Below are positions 21,051 to 34,076 of a stretch of DNA of 64,000 bases, piece after piece. The notes under the pieces are model-generated. The model was given only the letters and a program-made list of their open reading frames with translations, made no database searches and was not told where the DNA came from. The position numbers and the translations under genes were made by a program. Numbering within the stretch: position 1 is the first letter of the stretch; each line of letters begins with the position of its first letter. The stretch comes from Davidsoniella eucalypti (lineage: Eukaryota; Ascomycota; Sordariomycetes; Microascales; Ceratocystidaceae), in the NCBI GenBank assembly GCA_004009845.1, contig RMBW01000020.1:330785-394784 (forward strand), written 5' to 3'.

Positions 21051-22716
21051 GATGAATATCTAGAAGTTTGGGACACAGATCAAGCCGGCACAGTGTGTTC
21101 GAGGAGACGCGAATTGAGGGGGTCCGCCAAAAGCGAGGTACGCTCTCGACTTCGACGCAGCGAGAGGTCCTAATTCACGGTGAACCCTATAGTGGGCGGA
21201 AAGGTACACAGATGCCTCTATAAACGGCGCTGGCGCGGGTAACGGGCGAGACGAGCTAGTGCTAGATTGAGAGGAGAGATTGTGTAGGATTCGAGTTGGT
21301 GGCAGCTCGTTACTAGTTGTAGATATGAACGACAGGTCAAAGGCTGGGGATTGGTGGCCGGTCGAAAGATATTCGGAAAAAAAAGAAAGAGAAGACTCCC
21401 AAGGGATAATAAGACTGGGAAGAAACGACAGTAGATAGCTGGGATCTATGCAGCAAGAAAAAAAGGACAATGATCGGGCGACTCGGAACGGTGGACGGTG
21501 TAGATAGTAGCAGTATCTGGTCTTTACCAAAGCTCACAGTGCTGAAGAAGCGAGACAGGACGGAGCAGTAGGCCGCTGGGTAAGTTCACAGTATATCCTG
21601 CAGTTGTATTGGCGTCGGTCGTCGAGCGGCAACACAAGCCCGGCTGGTGCAGCACACAGAGAAGTTGTTCGAGTATCTGTGGAAGCGTCGAGAGAACGTA
21701 AAGATTGATGGCTGTTCTAGAAGAAAGAAAAGGAAGGAGATGTTGCAGAAAGAACGGGCTGGTTGGCGAAGCCAAAAGAAAAAAAAGAGGTGCTTGGATC
21801 TGGTGTTGTGTTTGAGAGAAGTTCCGTGCGTTACTTCTTCAAGCAGTGCCGTAGTAGTTAGTGCTGTGCTTAGTTCTGGGTCTATCACTAGCAACACCAG
21901 GTGCAGCAGACGTCACTTTTCCTCACTAGGGGCTCCTAAAGAGCCCAGACAGTGCTTTAAAACATAAATAGCAGAAGCTAAAAGGACAGGGCTCACCCCG
22001 GCCAGCGACAAGGACGGCTTGACACTTTAAGTGCTAGAGTGTTTAGAGCTCTCTCAGGACCTTAACGAGCAGTGCTCCGGCAGAACAGAGCGAAGAACTA
22101 CTGGCCTGCACTGCCCTCTAGATAAAAAAATTATATATATATAAAAGGCGATAACTCGACTTGTGTTTGTTATTCAAGCCCATAGCTTTACTTACAGCAG
22201 GGACCAGAAGAAAAAAAAGGGACGCGAGACGATGTTGTCGCCACAGACAAGATGTCAAAGCCAGAGCAAAAATGCGCACCGGACATCATCAATAGCGATG
22301 AAATTTTGGATTGGGAAATTTGGCTACATTATCGGTTCATAAAGAATTCAATTTATTCAGAAGTCAATTTAATTCTAGCAAACGCCTATCCAGGCCGCAT
22401 CTGGCATAGAGCGCTCGCTCTCATTGGTCAGATTAACACAACAATGATAGAGGCTATCTTATCGATTCCAGATTCACAAGCCAGTTGATACTTTTAGGAA
22501 ATTTCAAACGCCAAGTTTTTAGGGTCTAAGCAGTCTTAGACCATCTGGTAGAGGAAAGTAGATCGATCTCTTAAACCAAGTTAGGTTTTAAAAGCGCATA
22601 ATATAACCCTCTTTTGGATTCCTATGAAATGTCTATCGTCAGATATCCAAAAGACCTGTAAGCCCACTTCTTCTATATGAAATATTGTATATATATGTCA
22701 TAGCCGAATGACTTTT
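21051..22716. other. Intergenic region between LysM and Zn2Cys6 genes
   Basis: The left part is the leader and promoter of the LysM gene. A 78-codon open frame on the + strand at 22252-22488 has no recognisable motif and I do not call it a gene. Confidence 0.45.
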
Positions 22717-25700
22717 TTAGCCTCCCATTGGCACATCAAAGTTGAAACTAGAAGTGCCTGGTGTAAATCCAAAGAATTGAATCCTATAGTAAGACGGAGA
22801 AAAAAGCTTATTGTTAGCAAAGCACGTTTCAAGACTATCTGAAGTAAACTCGTTGTGAAGTAGAAACCGGAGATCATAGCTGAAAGATATGAAACAGGAA
22901 ACTGTAACTTTAAATAGCCCGAGCCGAGTCAACTTACCATTCTTCGACATTTAGAGTTGATGGAACAGAGCTATGTAAGCCGCTCTGCGCCGAACTTGAC
23001 CCCCAACTATCGGGGCTTTGCCCTGATGTATTCGCATGGGGAGCATCGAAATTAGGTTGACTTTGTTGTTGTTGTTGCTGCTGCTGTTGGCTATTGTCCC
23101 ATGGTGTTTGAGGCTGAACCGGCGAGGTAAAATTTGCTGGTGCGACACCACCTGAAAAGTCTGGCTGTACTCCTGGGAAGCCACCTTGATTTGGTGGCAT
23201 ATTGTTCTGGTTGAAATGATCTAGACCTTGGCTTGCTGGCTGATGCTGTTGCTGATGAGTTTGATGAATGGGCGAAGTTAGATTCGCAGGATCGATACTG
23301 CCTCCATCTGGCTGGACTTGGACTGCCTGGCTGCCAGGATGCATGGGCACATTTGTACCCTCTGGGAATAGATGGCCCGGTTGGAAGTTCTCCCAAATTG
23401 ACTGGGACAGATTGGGAGAGTTACGGGTGAAGAGATATAGATCGGGGGGTGTGGCTGGCACTGAAAAGGATGGGTTAAACGGCGTCCCGGCACGTGTTTG
23501 GGCAGCCGAGGCCGTACCTCCCATAAAAGCATCTGCTGTTGGCCGTGTTGACGGTTGTATCGGTGGTGGATTCGTGGCTGGTGGGGCCATACCAGGTGCT
23601 GATGTGGGTTGGATATTGATGGTTGGCTGTTTGATAGAAGGCTGTAGAGGGGGAATGGGATGCTGTGGCGGTAGTGGAGGCTCTGTCTGCATGTGATTTT
23701 CTGGGGCCGCTATAGATGCTACAGCGGGATCTGACTTCATGATAGCGTGAGTAGCTGCGGCTACTGGTTTCATATTGAATATCGGAAGTTGACCATTTTC
23801 ATGAGACTTGCGGTGTCGTTTTGGCCCTCTTTGCAAGCGGTCCTCGAGAACCTTGTTTCCAATGATACTTTTGAACAGCTTATGAATCAACTTCGCAACC
23901 ATCCATACACTAGAAACGTTCTGTAACGCCTCCATGCAGATTTTGACTCTCTCTTGGTTTGCCTGCTTAGTGGTAGGGTTCGGTGATCGTGACTGGTAGA
24001 CATGCATGATAAGGGCCGAAAAGATGCTGTAGACGGCGAAGCCTGGAACAAAGTGAAGCTCGTTGCGCATCACTAGATTCTGCACAATCATGGTAATCAT
24101 ACCGGCTGCCTCGGTGGCGATGTTTTTGGACGGGTATTCGTACTCGCCAGCTGGCCGCACGGTGCCGTGGGGTGGAATATGGGCGCGATGTAGTAAGCAT
24201 AGAATGGTATAGTAGTTGATGTGCAACAGACCGGGCCAGAATTGGTGGTTGTTCTTGTCGTACTTGATTGGGCAGTTTTGAAACCAATCTGCTAGCGCCA
24301 TATCACTGTGGGTGAGATCAATGGCGCGCTTAGGCCTGCCTTTAGATGCTGCCGAGTATTGCTGTGATAGTACGAGGCCCATGATTTCACATAGCTTGAC
24401 ATATTGGAGGAAGAACATGACAGAAACTGGCGTTGGCTGGTAGTCACTAGGTGCGCCATTGTCTTCGTCCTCATTAAAGTCGTCGGCTACCAACATGGGG
24501 ACATCTGAGTCGTCGAGGTTGATGCGGACAGGCCGGCCAAGCGCAACAGCAACAGACCGATCTCGCGTGAAGAGTACCCACCACACTCGCTTCCACAGTC
24601 GCTTGTCGGCTTTGCTTAACTGGGAGTTTTCGACGCTACGATGCATGCCTGAGCCCTGGGCTACTGTGACAGCGGTGTTGGTCCAGTAGAAGACATTTTT
24701 GGTGACGTCCTCTGGGCCTTCCCAGTACCAGCCCATTAGTAGCAGTGACTGCACGATGGTCACCCGATCGTCCTCGTAGTTGGCATCGAATAGAGCCTTG
24801 GCACGCTTGTAAAACGTGAGTGCTGCAGGCGTAGCCGAGCCATTGGCATCGAGAAGTTGGCGGTTAGTGCATACTCTAGAACCGGCAAGCAGTACAGATT
24901 GTAATAGTAGCAAAGATGGCGGGTTTTTGGAGTCGCGGTATCGAGCCATGAAGCGCGAGCGGTTGAGCATGGGCATTATGGGGTGAACGTATTTGAAGTA
25001 GGCATCGATAATCTCGTCACAGAGGGCTCGTGGCGGGAGTAGGAAGGCACCACGCTGCTGCAAGATGTCCATCTCGAGACTATCCATCTCGTCCATGCGC
25101 ATACGGGCGCCTCGCACACTGTCTGGTAACGGGTAGTGGACAGCGTCAGACGCTGAGCCCTTCTCGTGAACGAGAAGATTGAGGTTCGACGACTCGCCGA
25201 GAAACGCCACCCGGCCTGGCTCAGTGATGGGAGCACGGCTGAACTTGGGCTTCGTGAGCACCAGATAGGAGTCCTGAGCTAGCTCATGCTTCAAGGTTTC
25301 GCGGGTGGCGCTGGAGCCGGACGGGGTCCCCTGGTCTGTGTGAACGGGTTTCATGTCGTGATGCTGTACCGGCCGTGACATTACGGGTGGTTGTTGCTGT
25401 TGCTGTTGCTGCTGTGGCAACGGGATCTGCAGCATCGACTGTACCATTTCCTCGTCGCTTTAGTGGAGAGAGAGAAGAACACACATCATGTTAGCTGGAT
25501 CGCCTGACAAGATAGAAGTCGGTATACAAACCTGTCTGACTCCCGAGCCTGAGACGAGCCTTGGGTCTTCTTCCGCTTGGGAGTCGGGATGCGGCACTCA
25601 ACCTGGAAGGCAACACAATTGGTACATGGAACACCCAGACTAGCGGCATCACATCGAACCTGGAGTGAAAGTTAGGATATATTCAACAATGGGTACAGGT

Positions 25701-26253
25701 CTACCGTGAACGTACCTTGCGAGCGTGACATGTCTAGAGGTGTGGATTAGCCTAGGGTTAGCATATAGTAAGATATATCGGTAGTTCAATGGCGATGACA
25801 TACTTCGCAAGCCCTAGACGCTCGTTGCCTGCAGGTCATAAATTTGGTTAGTGGAGGCTCTGGAGACGGAAGCGCGATGTTTGGCTCTAGCTGCGATGTA
25901 GGCTTGGTTGACACATGCATTCGTGGATTGTATGCATATGCGCGGCAATATAGCCGGCGAAGAGGAACAGACGCCTACAGCACAAAACCAAGAAAAGGGC
26001 GACGTTACCTTCTGAAACTGACTAGACCAGCGTTGGGATTCGCACCAGCAGTAAAAGCGTTGCCCTGCGACGATGCTATAGCGGGAGAACTGCTAGAGGC
26101 GGCTGTAGCCGAGGCGGATGTGGCGGTAGAAGAGGGAGGCGTCGACTGCTGTTGTTGCTGTGGCTGTGGCTGTAGCTGTTGCTGAGACGGCGAATTCGGC
26201 GACGGAGCCGAGGCGGAAAGCGACACCGAAAGGGCGCGCTGATCGTGTTCCAT
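22717..26253 (-). CDS. Zn2Cys6 transcription factor (possibly CTF1B/FarA-like)
   Basis: Six exons: 26009-26253, 25804-25828, 25716-25733, 25532-25659, 22938-25457 and 22717-22783, giving 1000 aa. The binuclear zinc cluster C-x2-C-x6-C-x8-C-x2-C-x6-C spans residues 89-118 (RACETCHARKVRCDAAS...) and is assembled from four exons, two of them only 25 and 18 bp. A fungal transcription-factor middle homology region follows (YFKYVHPIMPMLNRSRF; LWKRVWWVLFTRDRSVAVALGRP; FFLQYVKLCEIMGLVLSQQYS). The C-terminal third is Gln/Pro-rich. A short last exon adds IQFFGFTPGTSSFNFDVPMGG. The zinc-cluster linker and middle region recall the Ctf1/Far regulators of fatty-acid use and cutinase genes; I am only moderately sure of that assignment. 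Confidence 0.87.
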
Positions 26254-29035
26254 GATGAATGTATATGGATTTTGTGAATACCGATATACTCGAGGCGTTG
26301 GCACGAAAAGGGCGCTGAAGAGTCGGTCGGTGAAAGGATGAAAATGGAAGATTGCCAGTGGCGGGGATGCGGGATTCGAAGACGGGGTTTTGAGCACAGA
26401 AACGGAAGCAGAATTGGTAAGTCTATTTCCGAGTTGTAATATATGTAGCTATATGAATATATATGAGAAACAGAATCACAGGACTGTTGCTGCCGATCTA
26501 TTTACGATGCCTCAAAAGACGGGAGATGCTCCGGCGTATTCTTGGATTTGCGACTCTTGACTTGGGCCGTAGAGTCGCGATAGCCAAGCTATGATGTGGC
26601 GAGCAGTCCGTGAAATTCCTCAAAGCCAATTAGCAGCGGTAGAACCACGAGAGGCGTTAGGATAGGAAGTCGCCAAAGGCTGCGTTTATAAGGGAAGGCA
26701 ACGAAGAGAGAGATAATAAAGGAATGTGACGGTATCGAGAAGAAGATAGAAAGGAAAGATTCACAATTGATGGTTGCAGGAAAATAAAACCAAAAAGACC
26801 ACAGATTTGACATGGATCGGATTGACTTGAGGGATTGATCGATGGATGGCGAACTTCACAATGCGGAAACGAATCCGTCTGAGAAGACACCTCCGACGAA
26901 TTTTCTAGTTATTTTTTCTTTATTTTTTCCCTAAAAAGACCGGTAAAACCCCAACTGACTGACACTGCCGATTAGCGCTGATGGAACAGAGGCCCAGAGA
27001 AAGAAGAAAACAGAAATTCACAAGTAGCAGCCTTGGGTCTCATGGGATATAATGGTCTTTTTCTTTTTCTATTTCCCTTTTTCATATCGTCTGCCGCTTT
27101 TGTCTCATGAGACGCCACAAAGATAAATACAAAGACTAGACAACATATCTTTGCCCCCCCCCCCCCCCCCCCCCGATGAACACCGAGACGGACATCAGTC
27201 TGCTTCAGGGCAATTCTACACATATACATTATACATACATACTATTTCCACCTTGATAAAATTGAACAAACAAAAAAAACATACACTTACTTATTTGTAC
27301 ACATACGTTTGGTCTGGCCTTTTGCCTCCCGCAATCCTTCCTCCTCGCATGGTCTCCAAATATGCAGACATAATCAAAATACAGAGAACACACACAAAAA
27401 AGAAACAAAGCTAATTCTTCCATTAGCTTTAGCGAAGGACAGCTTGCTTTCACCGGATCTCTAACTGTCCCACGCCCGTCTACTTTAGGCCTTTGTTCCG
27501 AAGTTTCTGGGCCTCTGCGATGCTACGGTTACTCTTTCTACTACAACTATAAGCGCTGTTAGCCGCAGGTATTCATTGGAAACCCCGTAGATACAGTGAC
27601 CGGCGGAATGAAATACCAAACAAATAAACAGAAAGGAAGAAACGGTAGCGAATCAGACGGAGACTAAACCTGATGAGGCTGCCAGTGCTAATAGGCATAT
27701 CAACACTGTAGCTCACGACTCTGATAGCAAAGCCTTCTTCCTACCTTCTCTTTTCTTGTTCGTTGTCTCCCAACTACAATCCTCCACAAGCTAGACCTTG
27801 CTTTGACTTAGCGTTGTAGCAGTAAAAAGACCTTGTTCCACCAGGCGAAACGATTCACCGCTAACCTTAGAGCTCTCTCTCTCTCTCACATATACTTGGC
27901 TTTCTCAGCCATGTTTTGGAGAAGCCTAAAGGGAAAAAAATAGATCAGAAATGACCATGGCCACCTGACAAGCATCGCGATTTTGTAGATCGATATACAA
28001 CTATATGTACACTATATTGGTTAGCCCTGTTCTACATCTTTGCTGAAACAACCCCCGGGACTCTCTATTCCGATGCTTCTTTTTTCCGTCGTTCTGCTAA
28101 CTCCGGTCCGACGCTTTACTGCCATAGCAGTACCTATAAAACAGTCAATCTTCAAGGCGGTTCTTTATTTTCACAAACTGGACTTTTCTCAAGAAACTAG
28201 CTACTTGTAAACTTATCCTTCTATATTTCCACAATTACCCCAGATACCACCAAGTCTATCTATTCCTTTCTTCCCCCTTTCCCTCTTCCTTTCCCAAAGA
28301 GAATATATCTCCCAATTGGGCCCTTCCTTTTCATTTACTCTTTCTCTTATTTTTATTAGAGAAACCTCGAGTCAGACCAAGTTGATGTGCATGCAGTAGT
28401 TTGCGTTTTAGTCCCCTACCCTCAAAGTAACATGGTGTCTGAAGAAGGACTGCTTAATAATAATAAATTACGTCACTTTCACATGCCAAAATATCCATCG
28501 CAATCATCGTGTGGCTTTATGGGGTACGCAAGCAAAAGCCAAAGTCCAAAACTACATATATATGTACAACTATGTATCTTCTCTTACGAATGTTCGCTGA
28601 TAAGTTTGATATCCAGAGCACCCGACGATTTTGCTTGCGCTACAACAAGCCATTGTTACTACTCGGTAATCGCCGCTCCTTGAATTTATTTCCATGTATA
28701 GTGTGAAGAACATGATATTTGTATTGTACATTAAGATACTATTTTAAAAGTAATAGCCGGCTCGACAAGTTTAGCCAGATCTCCCCCTCCTTTTAGATGT
28801 CTGAGATATCCAAATAGCAGCCCGTACTATGGCCCAGAACAGACAATCGTATTAAAAAGTAAAGAAAAAAAATGAATTTCGGATTCCGCATACCATAGTT
28901 TGTGATATAACGTGATGCACATTATTGGCGAAGAGTCGTAATATTAATGGTAGCAAAAACACAAACAAAGGACAAGATGAAACAAAAACAAGATAGCAAG
29001 ACAAAACATTCCAACCAGACTAAAAGCTGCTGCTT
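26254..29035. other. 2.8-kb gene-free region upstream of the Zn2Cys6 factor
   Basis: Long promoter or leader region with no open frame I trust. It contains a 21-base C run (27154-27174), pyrimidine-rich stretches near 28200-28380 and many A/T runs. The length fits a heavily regulated transcription-factor promoter. Confidence 0.5.
27154..27174 (+). repeat. 21-nt poly-C tract
   Basis: Uninterrupted run of 21 C on the + strand, so poly-G on the strand of the downstream regulator's promoter. It is prone to length change and to G-quadruplex formation. Confidence 0.9.
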
Positions 29036-32000
29036 TTAGTTTGCAGTTGGTATAGCATCTGCTGCCTGCCATGGTGTTGATGCATGTTCTGATGGCGCCT
29101 CTAGCCTGTTCTCGTCGATATATTGTACTAGATTATCAAGCAAGTCATCTGAAAACTGCGTTGTTGTGAGCTCGTCGGCCTCTTCCATAGCCTCCGGTTT
29201 AATGGAAGGCTCAGGATTAGATAAGGTCGTATCTACACCCTCTTCACGCTTGACTTTCTTTTCCTTTTTCTCCTTCTTAATCTTGGGTTGTGTAATAGGA
29301 GCGTCTTGCTCATGGTCTGCAGGATCTGGGGACAACGAATTATCATCTTGGGCTTCATCGACTTCGACTCCAGACGTGAATAGGGCACTGAGACCCTCTA
29401 GAATGGCCACAAAGACCCCTAGTAAACTTGCGATGATGAAATGCGAAATTGTTGACCCAATTTCGAGCCATGATCCCTCGTCCTTGACAACCCAGAAAAA
29501 GTACAATGTGAGAAGATCAGTGATGGCCATGGTAAGCATGAACAGAGCGCTAGGCGCAACCTGCAACCTCTTGTTGAGAACGCCCAAGTTCGCCGACATC
29601 AATGCAAAAGGTATCATGAGCTTGAGTATCAATAGAGCGCCCTGAGAGAACGGGTCGAAGATTGGAATCAACCGACAAACTGACTCCAGACTAAACGAAG
29701 AAACTGATGCGACATTGCCAGTGCTGAAAAATGCGGACTGTAAGAGGGTAAAGAAAAATAGTGTCACACGAGCGTCCGATAGTCGAAGATGGCGGAATTT
29801 CCCGACGGGCGGCGTCACAGAGCTATCTAGATTATATTCATCCGGCTCTTCATTCTTGATCCCGTTTTGAGTGTTCGAGGTTGTAGCTTCACTCAGAGCT
29901 CTGGTCTTCTCATTGCTAATTCGATGCTCCAGGTGAACCCAGGTTACTAGGATTAGACTAAAGGCAACATAGAATAGCGCCTCATAAGAAATTGTCAAAA
30001 TGACAAAGCTGGGGGCGCACGTTAGGAATATGTTTAATAGTTGGTGCATGTAGTTCTTGTTGGGATATATCCTATACGCCATAGGCAGAATGAAGGATAG
30101 CACCAATGTTGCCCAACCGACGATCTGATTGCCTTGAGGAAGACCCTGTTTGGCTTGAAGAGAAAGAGCACTTCCACGTGTAACAATGATGGCCAGGACA
30201 ATGAGGCCAACTTGAAGGCCCGTGATGATCCGCGAACCATATCTCTGTCTGGTTGGGGCAGTAGGTTTAGAGAAGCCAGCAAGAACATAATCTTCAAAGG
30301 CCAAGTAAAAAAGTCCAACGCCAGTCATGAGCGAACCACCAGCCAAAATCAACGGAACATTCTCAATCTTCATGGCTGGAAGTAGAGTAAATGTACTCAT
30401 GATAACGCATGCGACGAACCATGTGAGTAACAGGCCGAGGTGGTTCTTAATGAACACCCAGCCTAAAGATACTGGCCATACTGCAGCTAGCAAGAATAGA
30501 ACCGTAAGCACCTCACGATGGATATAACCTACAGCCAGGGACTGTACTACAATGATGAAAAGAACAAAATCGACGCCAAACATGACAATACTACTACCGG
30601 ATGAGATATGACCGAAAAGAATTTTACGACTCTTCGCCAAGCTGCCACGGCGCGCGAACACCTCCTCCCAGAAGAGAACGGGGAAGAAGGCATATAGATA
30701 GTAAGTCACCGGTGACTTTGACACAATGAAAGATGCATACAGCCCAATCAAGATGGACGTGAAAAATAATATGCTCCCGATGTTGCGTGATGCGTGCTGG
30801 CCTCCATGCAGAACAAATGAATCCATGACGGTCGTCAGAGCGTATGCCATCCAGCCTAGATAGCCGATAGTGATGAGAGCTCTTAGGAAAAGCCAATCGT
30901 ATGTTTGCAGGTAACGAAGACCATCTAAGCCGGCTTTGAGAAGGACGGCGGTTTCCTCGATTGCCTCCTCATATTTGCCATCTTTGATCAATTTATCAAT
31001 GACCGCAACCCGCTGCTGTGGAGCAAGCCCGGCAGCAGAGTCCAGCCCGGGAAAGGGGCGGTAGCGCATTCCAGTGGCGTTCTTCTGCTCCTCTTTAACA
31101 CGATACATCTCTAAGATTCCCTGCGTGTTCACAAGTGCCGCCTTGGCCTTTTCCCTTAAATTGGCTGAGAGATATGATAACGGTAGCTCTCCAACTGAGT
31201 TCGCGGGGAATTCAGTACCAATCAGGTAGGACATGAGTGCAGCAACATCGGCTTGAGCCACATCGTGACGTTTGACACGATCGAGATTCCAGCCCGCAGA
31301 ATAGTCGTCGTGACCAGGAGCAATAGTGCCCTTGTTGGAGATGATTGGCTTAGCAACACCAGAGCCCCAGGCAATAAGAGGCGTGCGGGTGTTGTCAGGG
31401 TGACCATCGCCATGGCTTCCCCAGTCGCTCATGCCGTGGTCAGCAGTGAATACATAGGCTGTACGGTCGTCACGGTAGAAATTCTCGACTAGCTGGACGA
31501 TTTCCTTGACACCTTTATCAACGACTTTGATGTTGTTCAGGTATTCTTTAGAATACGGACGATGAGAGTGGCCAGTAGTATCTAGGCCTAGCAGATGCAA
31601 GAAGAAAACAATCTTATCCTCACGCAAAGCGCGGTTAAGCGTCTGGTTCTTCTCGGCAGCCTTGAACATGTCTTTGACGTGGTCAAAGACCCACAAGTCA
31701 AGATGGGTGGCGTCGCCAGCAAAGTCCTCAAACTCGGGTTCATAATGGTCTACGTCAACACGGCCGGGTATGGCGCCGTGCTGGAACATTGGCAAGATAT
31801 CGGGACTGCCCCAACTCCATGTATGGCGACTACGGTTGAAGACGCTATCGAAGTTTACGGGGTTGAGCTTCCAGCCAGTCGTCACGGCAGACACGTCTTC
31901 ATACAAGCCAGCAATGAGAGCTACGTGGCCGGGGCGAGATTCGGTAGGCACGCGTGTGTGTGAAACACCGAAAGTGCCGTGTTCGAGGACGCGCGACCGC

Positions 32001-32485
32001 AGGAACGGCGCCAATGGACGGGGAACGAGATCGTCGATGGTTTCGGGGTATGGCTCGGGGTGGGCCAGGAAGGCTTTGTCGGCGCGAAGGCCATCGCCTG
32101 CAGCATACAAGTGTTAGATGTCATACATTATACATTGAATTCAGGTGATGGACTAGGGTTTGCGTTGTACTGCATAGCGCATCGCAGCTATCTTCACATG
32201 CCAGCCCGGAGCATTCAAGGCAGGTCTCGGGGCTAGGGTGGGCAGAGGCAATGACGCAACAGCAGAGCTAGGGTTTTTTTGCAGGCGAGAAGAATAACAC
32301 GACTTACCGACGAAGAGGAAGAGGCGATCTGCAGGTGGGCGAGCAGTTGACGGACGCTGAACACCGTACAGGCGCATTCCCGAGACGATGGGACTGACAA
32401 AGTAGATATCGAAGATGCTGTAAATATAGACGATATGGAAGGCCACAGCAATGGCCAGGAAGCCAAAGCGCGAAAAGCTGGCCAT
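29036..32485 (-). CDS. mcd4: GPI ethanolamine-phosphate transferase 1 (MCD4/PIG-N)
   Basis: Two exons, 32308-32485 and 29036-32097, giving 1079 aa. It adds phosphoethanolamine to the first mannose of GPI precursors in the ER. An N-terminal signal anchor ([20 protein letters not shown]) is followed by the lumenal alkaline-phosphatase-like domain: [12 protein letters not shown] across the intron, [39 protein letters not shown], and [13 protein letters not shown] with metal ligands. A long polytopic membrane half starts near residue 470. The last ~95 residues form a charged tail ([15 protein letters not shown] and an acidic stretch) that yeast Mcd4 lacks. Confidence 0.94.
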
Positions 32486-34076
32486 GGTGGGCAGTTGTAA
32501 GCGAGGTATGATCGTGCAACAAGACGCGGGTGTGGATGATCGAGGACAGTTGACTTTTTACGGCTCTTCTTTTACAGAAACAAACTCAAAGCCTGTAAGA
32601 TTGTAGGCGTCGAAACGAGTGGTGGTGTTGTGTTTTTTTCCTTTGTGTACTTCAACTGGCTGCTGATTGGCTGGGGGGAAGGGAAGAGAAAAAAGGCAAC
32701 GTCTGGTTTGGCTGACAAGCAAGTGCCGGATAAAATCCCTTCCAATGCCAAATTCCAATGCAGACAAAATGCAGACAAGCCGAAAGGAGAACGAGAGCAA
32801 AAGATACACAGAAGGCCGACGATGTTGTTCGTGTTGCAAGCTGTTCTTCGACTCTAGTGAGACCCGGGCTAAATTGAAAGTGAGGATGCGATTTAGCGTT
32901 GCGGCAGCTCGCTTTTAGCTCACACGCTTGAAAAATTAAGCTAGGTGGTTGTAGCTATGGCACGCACTACCTAAAGCTCCAGTAGCATGACGTCGTTTTG
33001 AACAGGATAGAGAGATATCACGTTCTTTCTGAGCAACACGAGCACTGCGAAAAGTTGCAATCTTGAAAGAAAAGACGAACAGAAAGATACAGAGCAAAAG
33101 ACAACGAGTAAAGCAATGTGAACAGAGTTGCGATCCAAAGCAACAGGCCTGCCAGTCAACAAGAAAAAAATCGCACCAACAAGTGAAGTGTTTGCGAACA
33201 CGTTGGCGCTAATAAACCCAGCCAGCCAGCAATCGGGTCAAATTTGGGGGATTTTATCTAGTCTCGGCTGGCTATTTATTCAACTAAAAGGGAATACGAG
33301 CGCCTGTAAAAGTCGGGCTTTTCAGTGGATTGCAATCCTGGCAATAGCAGCATAGCATAAAGAGGAGAGGCATCCAGCATGAGAGTTCATTCCACACAAC
33401 TAAAGCATTAACAGTAAGCATTGAAACGTTATATTAATCACAGGGACAGCAAGTGCTTGAAATGAGTTGCACTTAAACTTAACTGTCTAATGTTGATCAT
33501 GTTGTTTACTGACTGCATCTGACAGCACGTCTACATAAAAGACTAGTCGGTTCTAGACGCTGTTTCGATGCTTATTTAATAGTGTGGGGTCCCCTCTAGA
33601 TCAACATAAACACTGCATCTAGTCCCCTAGAACGCCGATATTTTCCAGAGCCAGCCGAAGCTTCCGCTCACCCAAGTCACGACATCAAATTGCCCGGTCA
33701 GCGGGTAAATCAATGGCCCGCTGGAGAAACATATTCCTGCATAAAGGATAAATATCGCTGCATGCCAAGCCTTTTTTTCTTTTCAAACAGCTAATCTTCA
33801 AAATCCCGGTTTTCTTGCTTTTTGTGTACAATGTATATATTCCTTTCTAGCTGGAAGTCAGTATAATCTGCGAGCGAGTGCCTTCCACTAAACAAACTCC
33901 GGGTATCAAATATCATCATGAGCCTACGCATAAAAAGAGATAGCATCTGGACTTAACATTCATATTATGTGTCCACCCAACATCAATGTCAATTTCCCCC
34001 TCTAGCAACCACACACAGATATCATATCCTGTATAGGACATATCGCTTTGGTTACTTCCTTTGCATTTTTCTACTT
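32486..34076. other. Intergenic region between MCD4 and CSM1/PCS1
   Basis: Promoter of MCD4 and 3' region of CSM1. Open frames here are short and overlap on both strands; none is supported. Confidence 0.5.

Noticed and set aside
22252..22488. 78-codon + frame as a small gene
   Set aside because: No recognisable domain, no splice partners and AT-biased surroundings. Kept only as a note.
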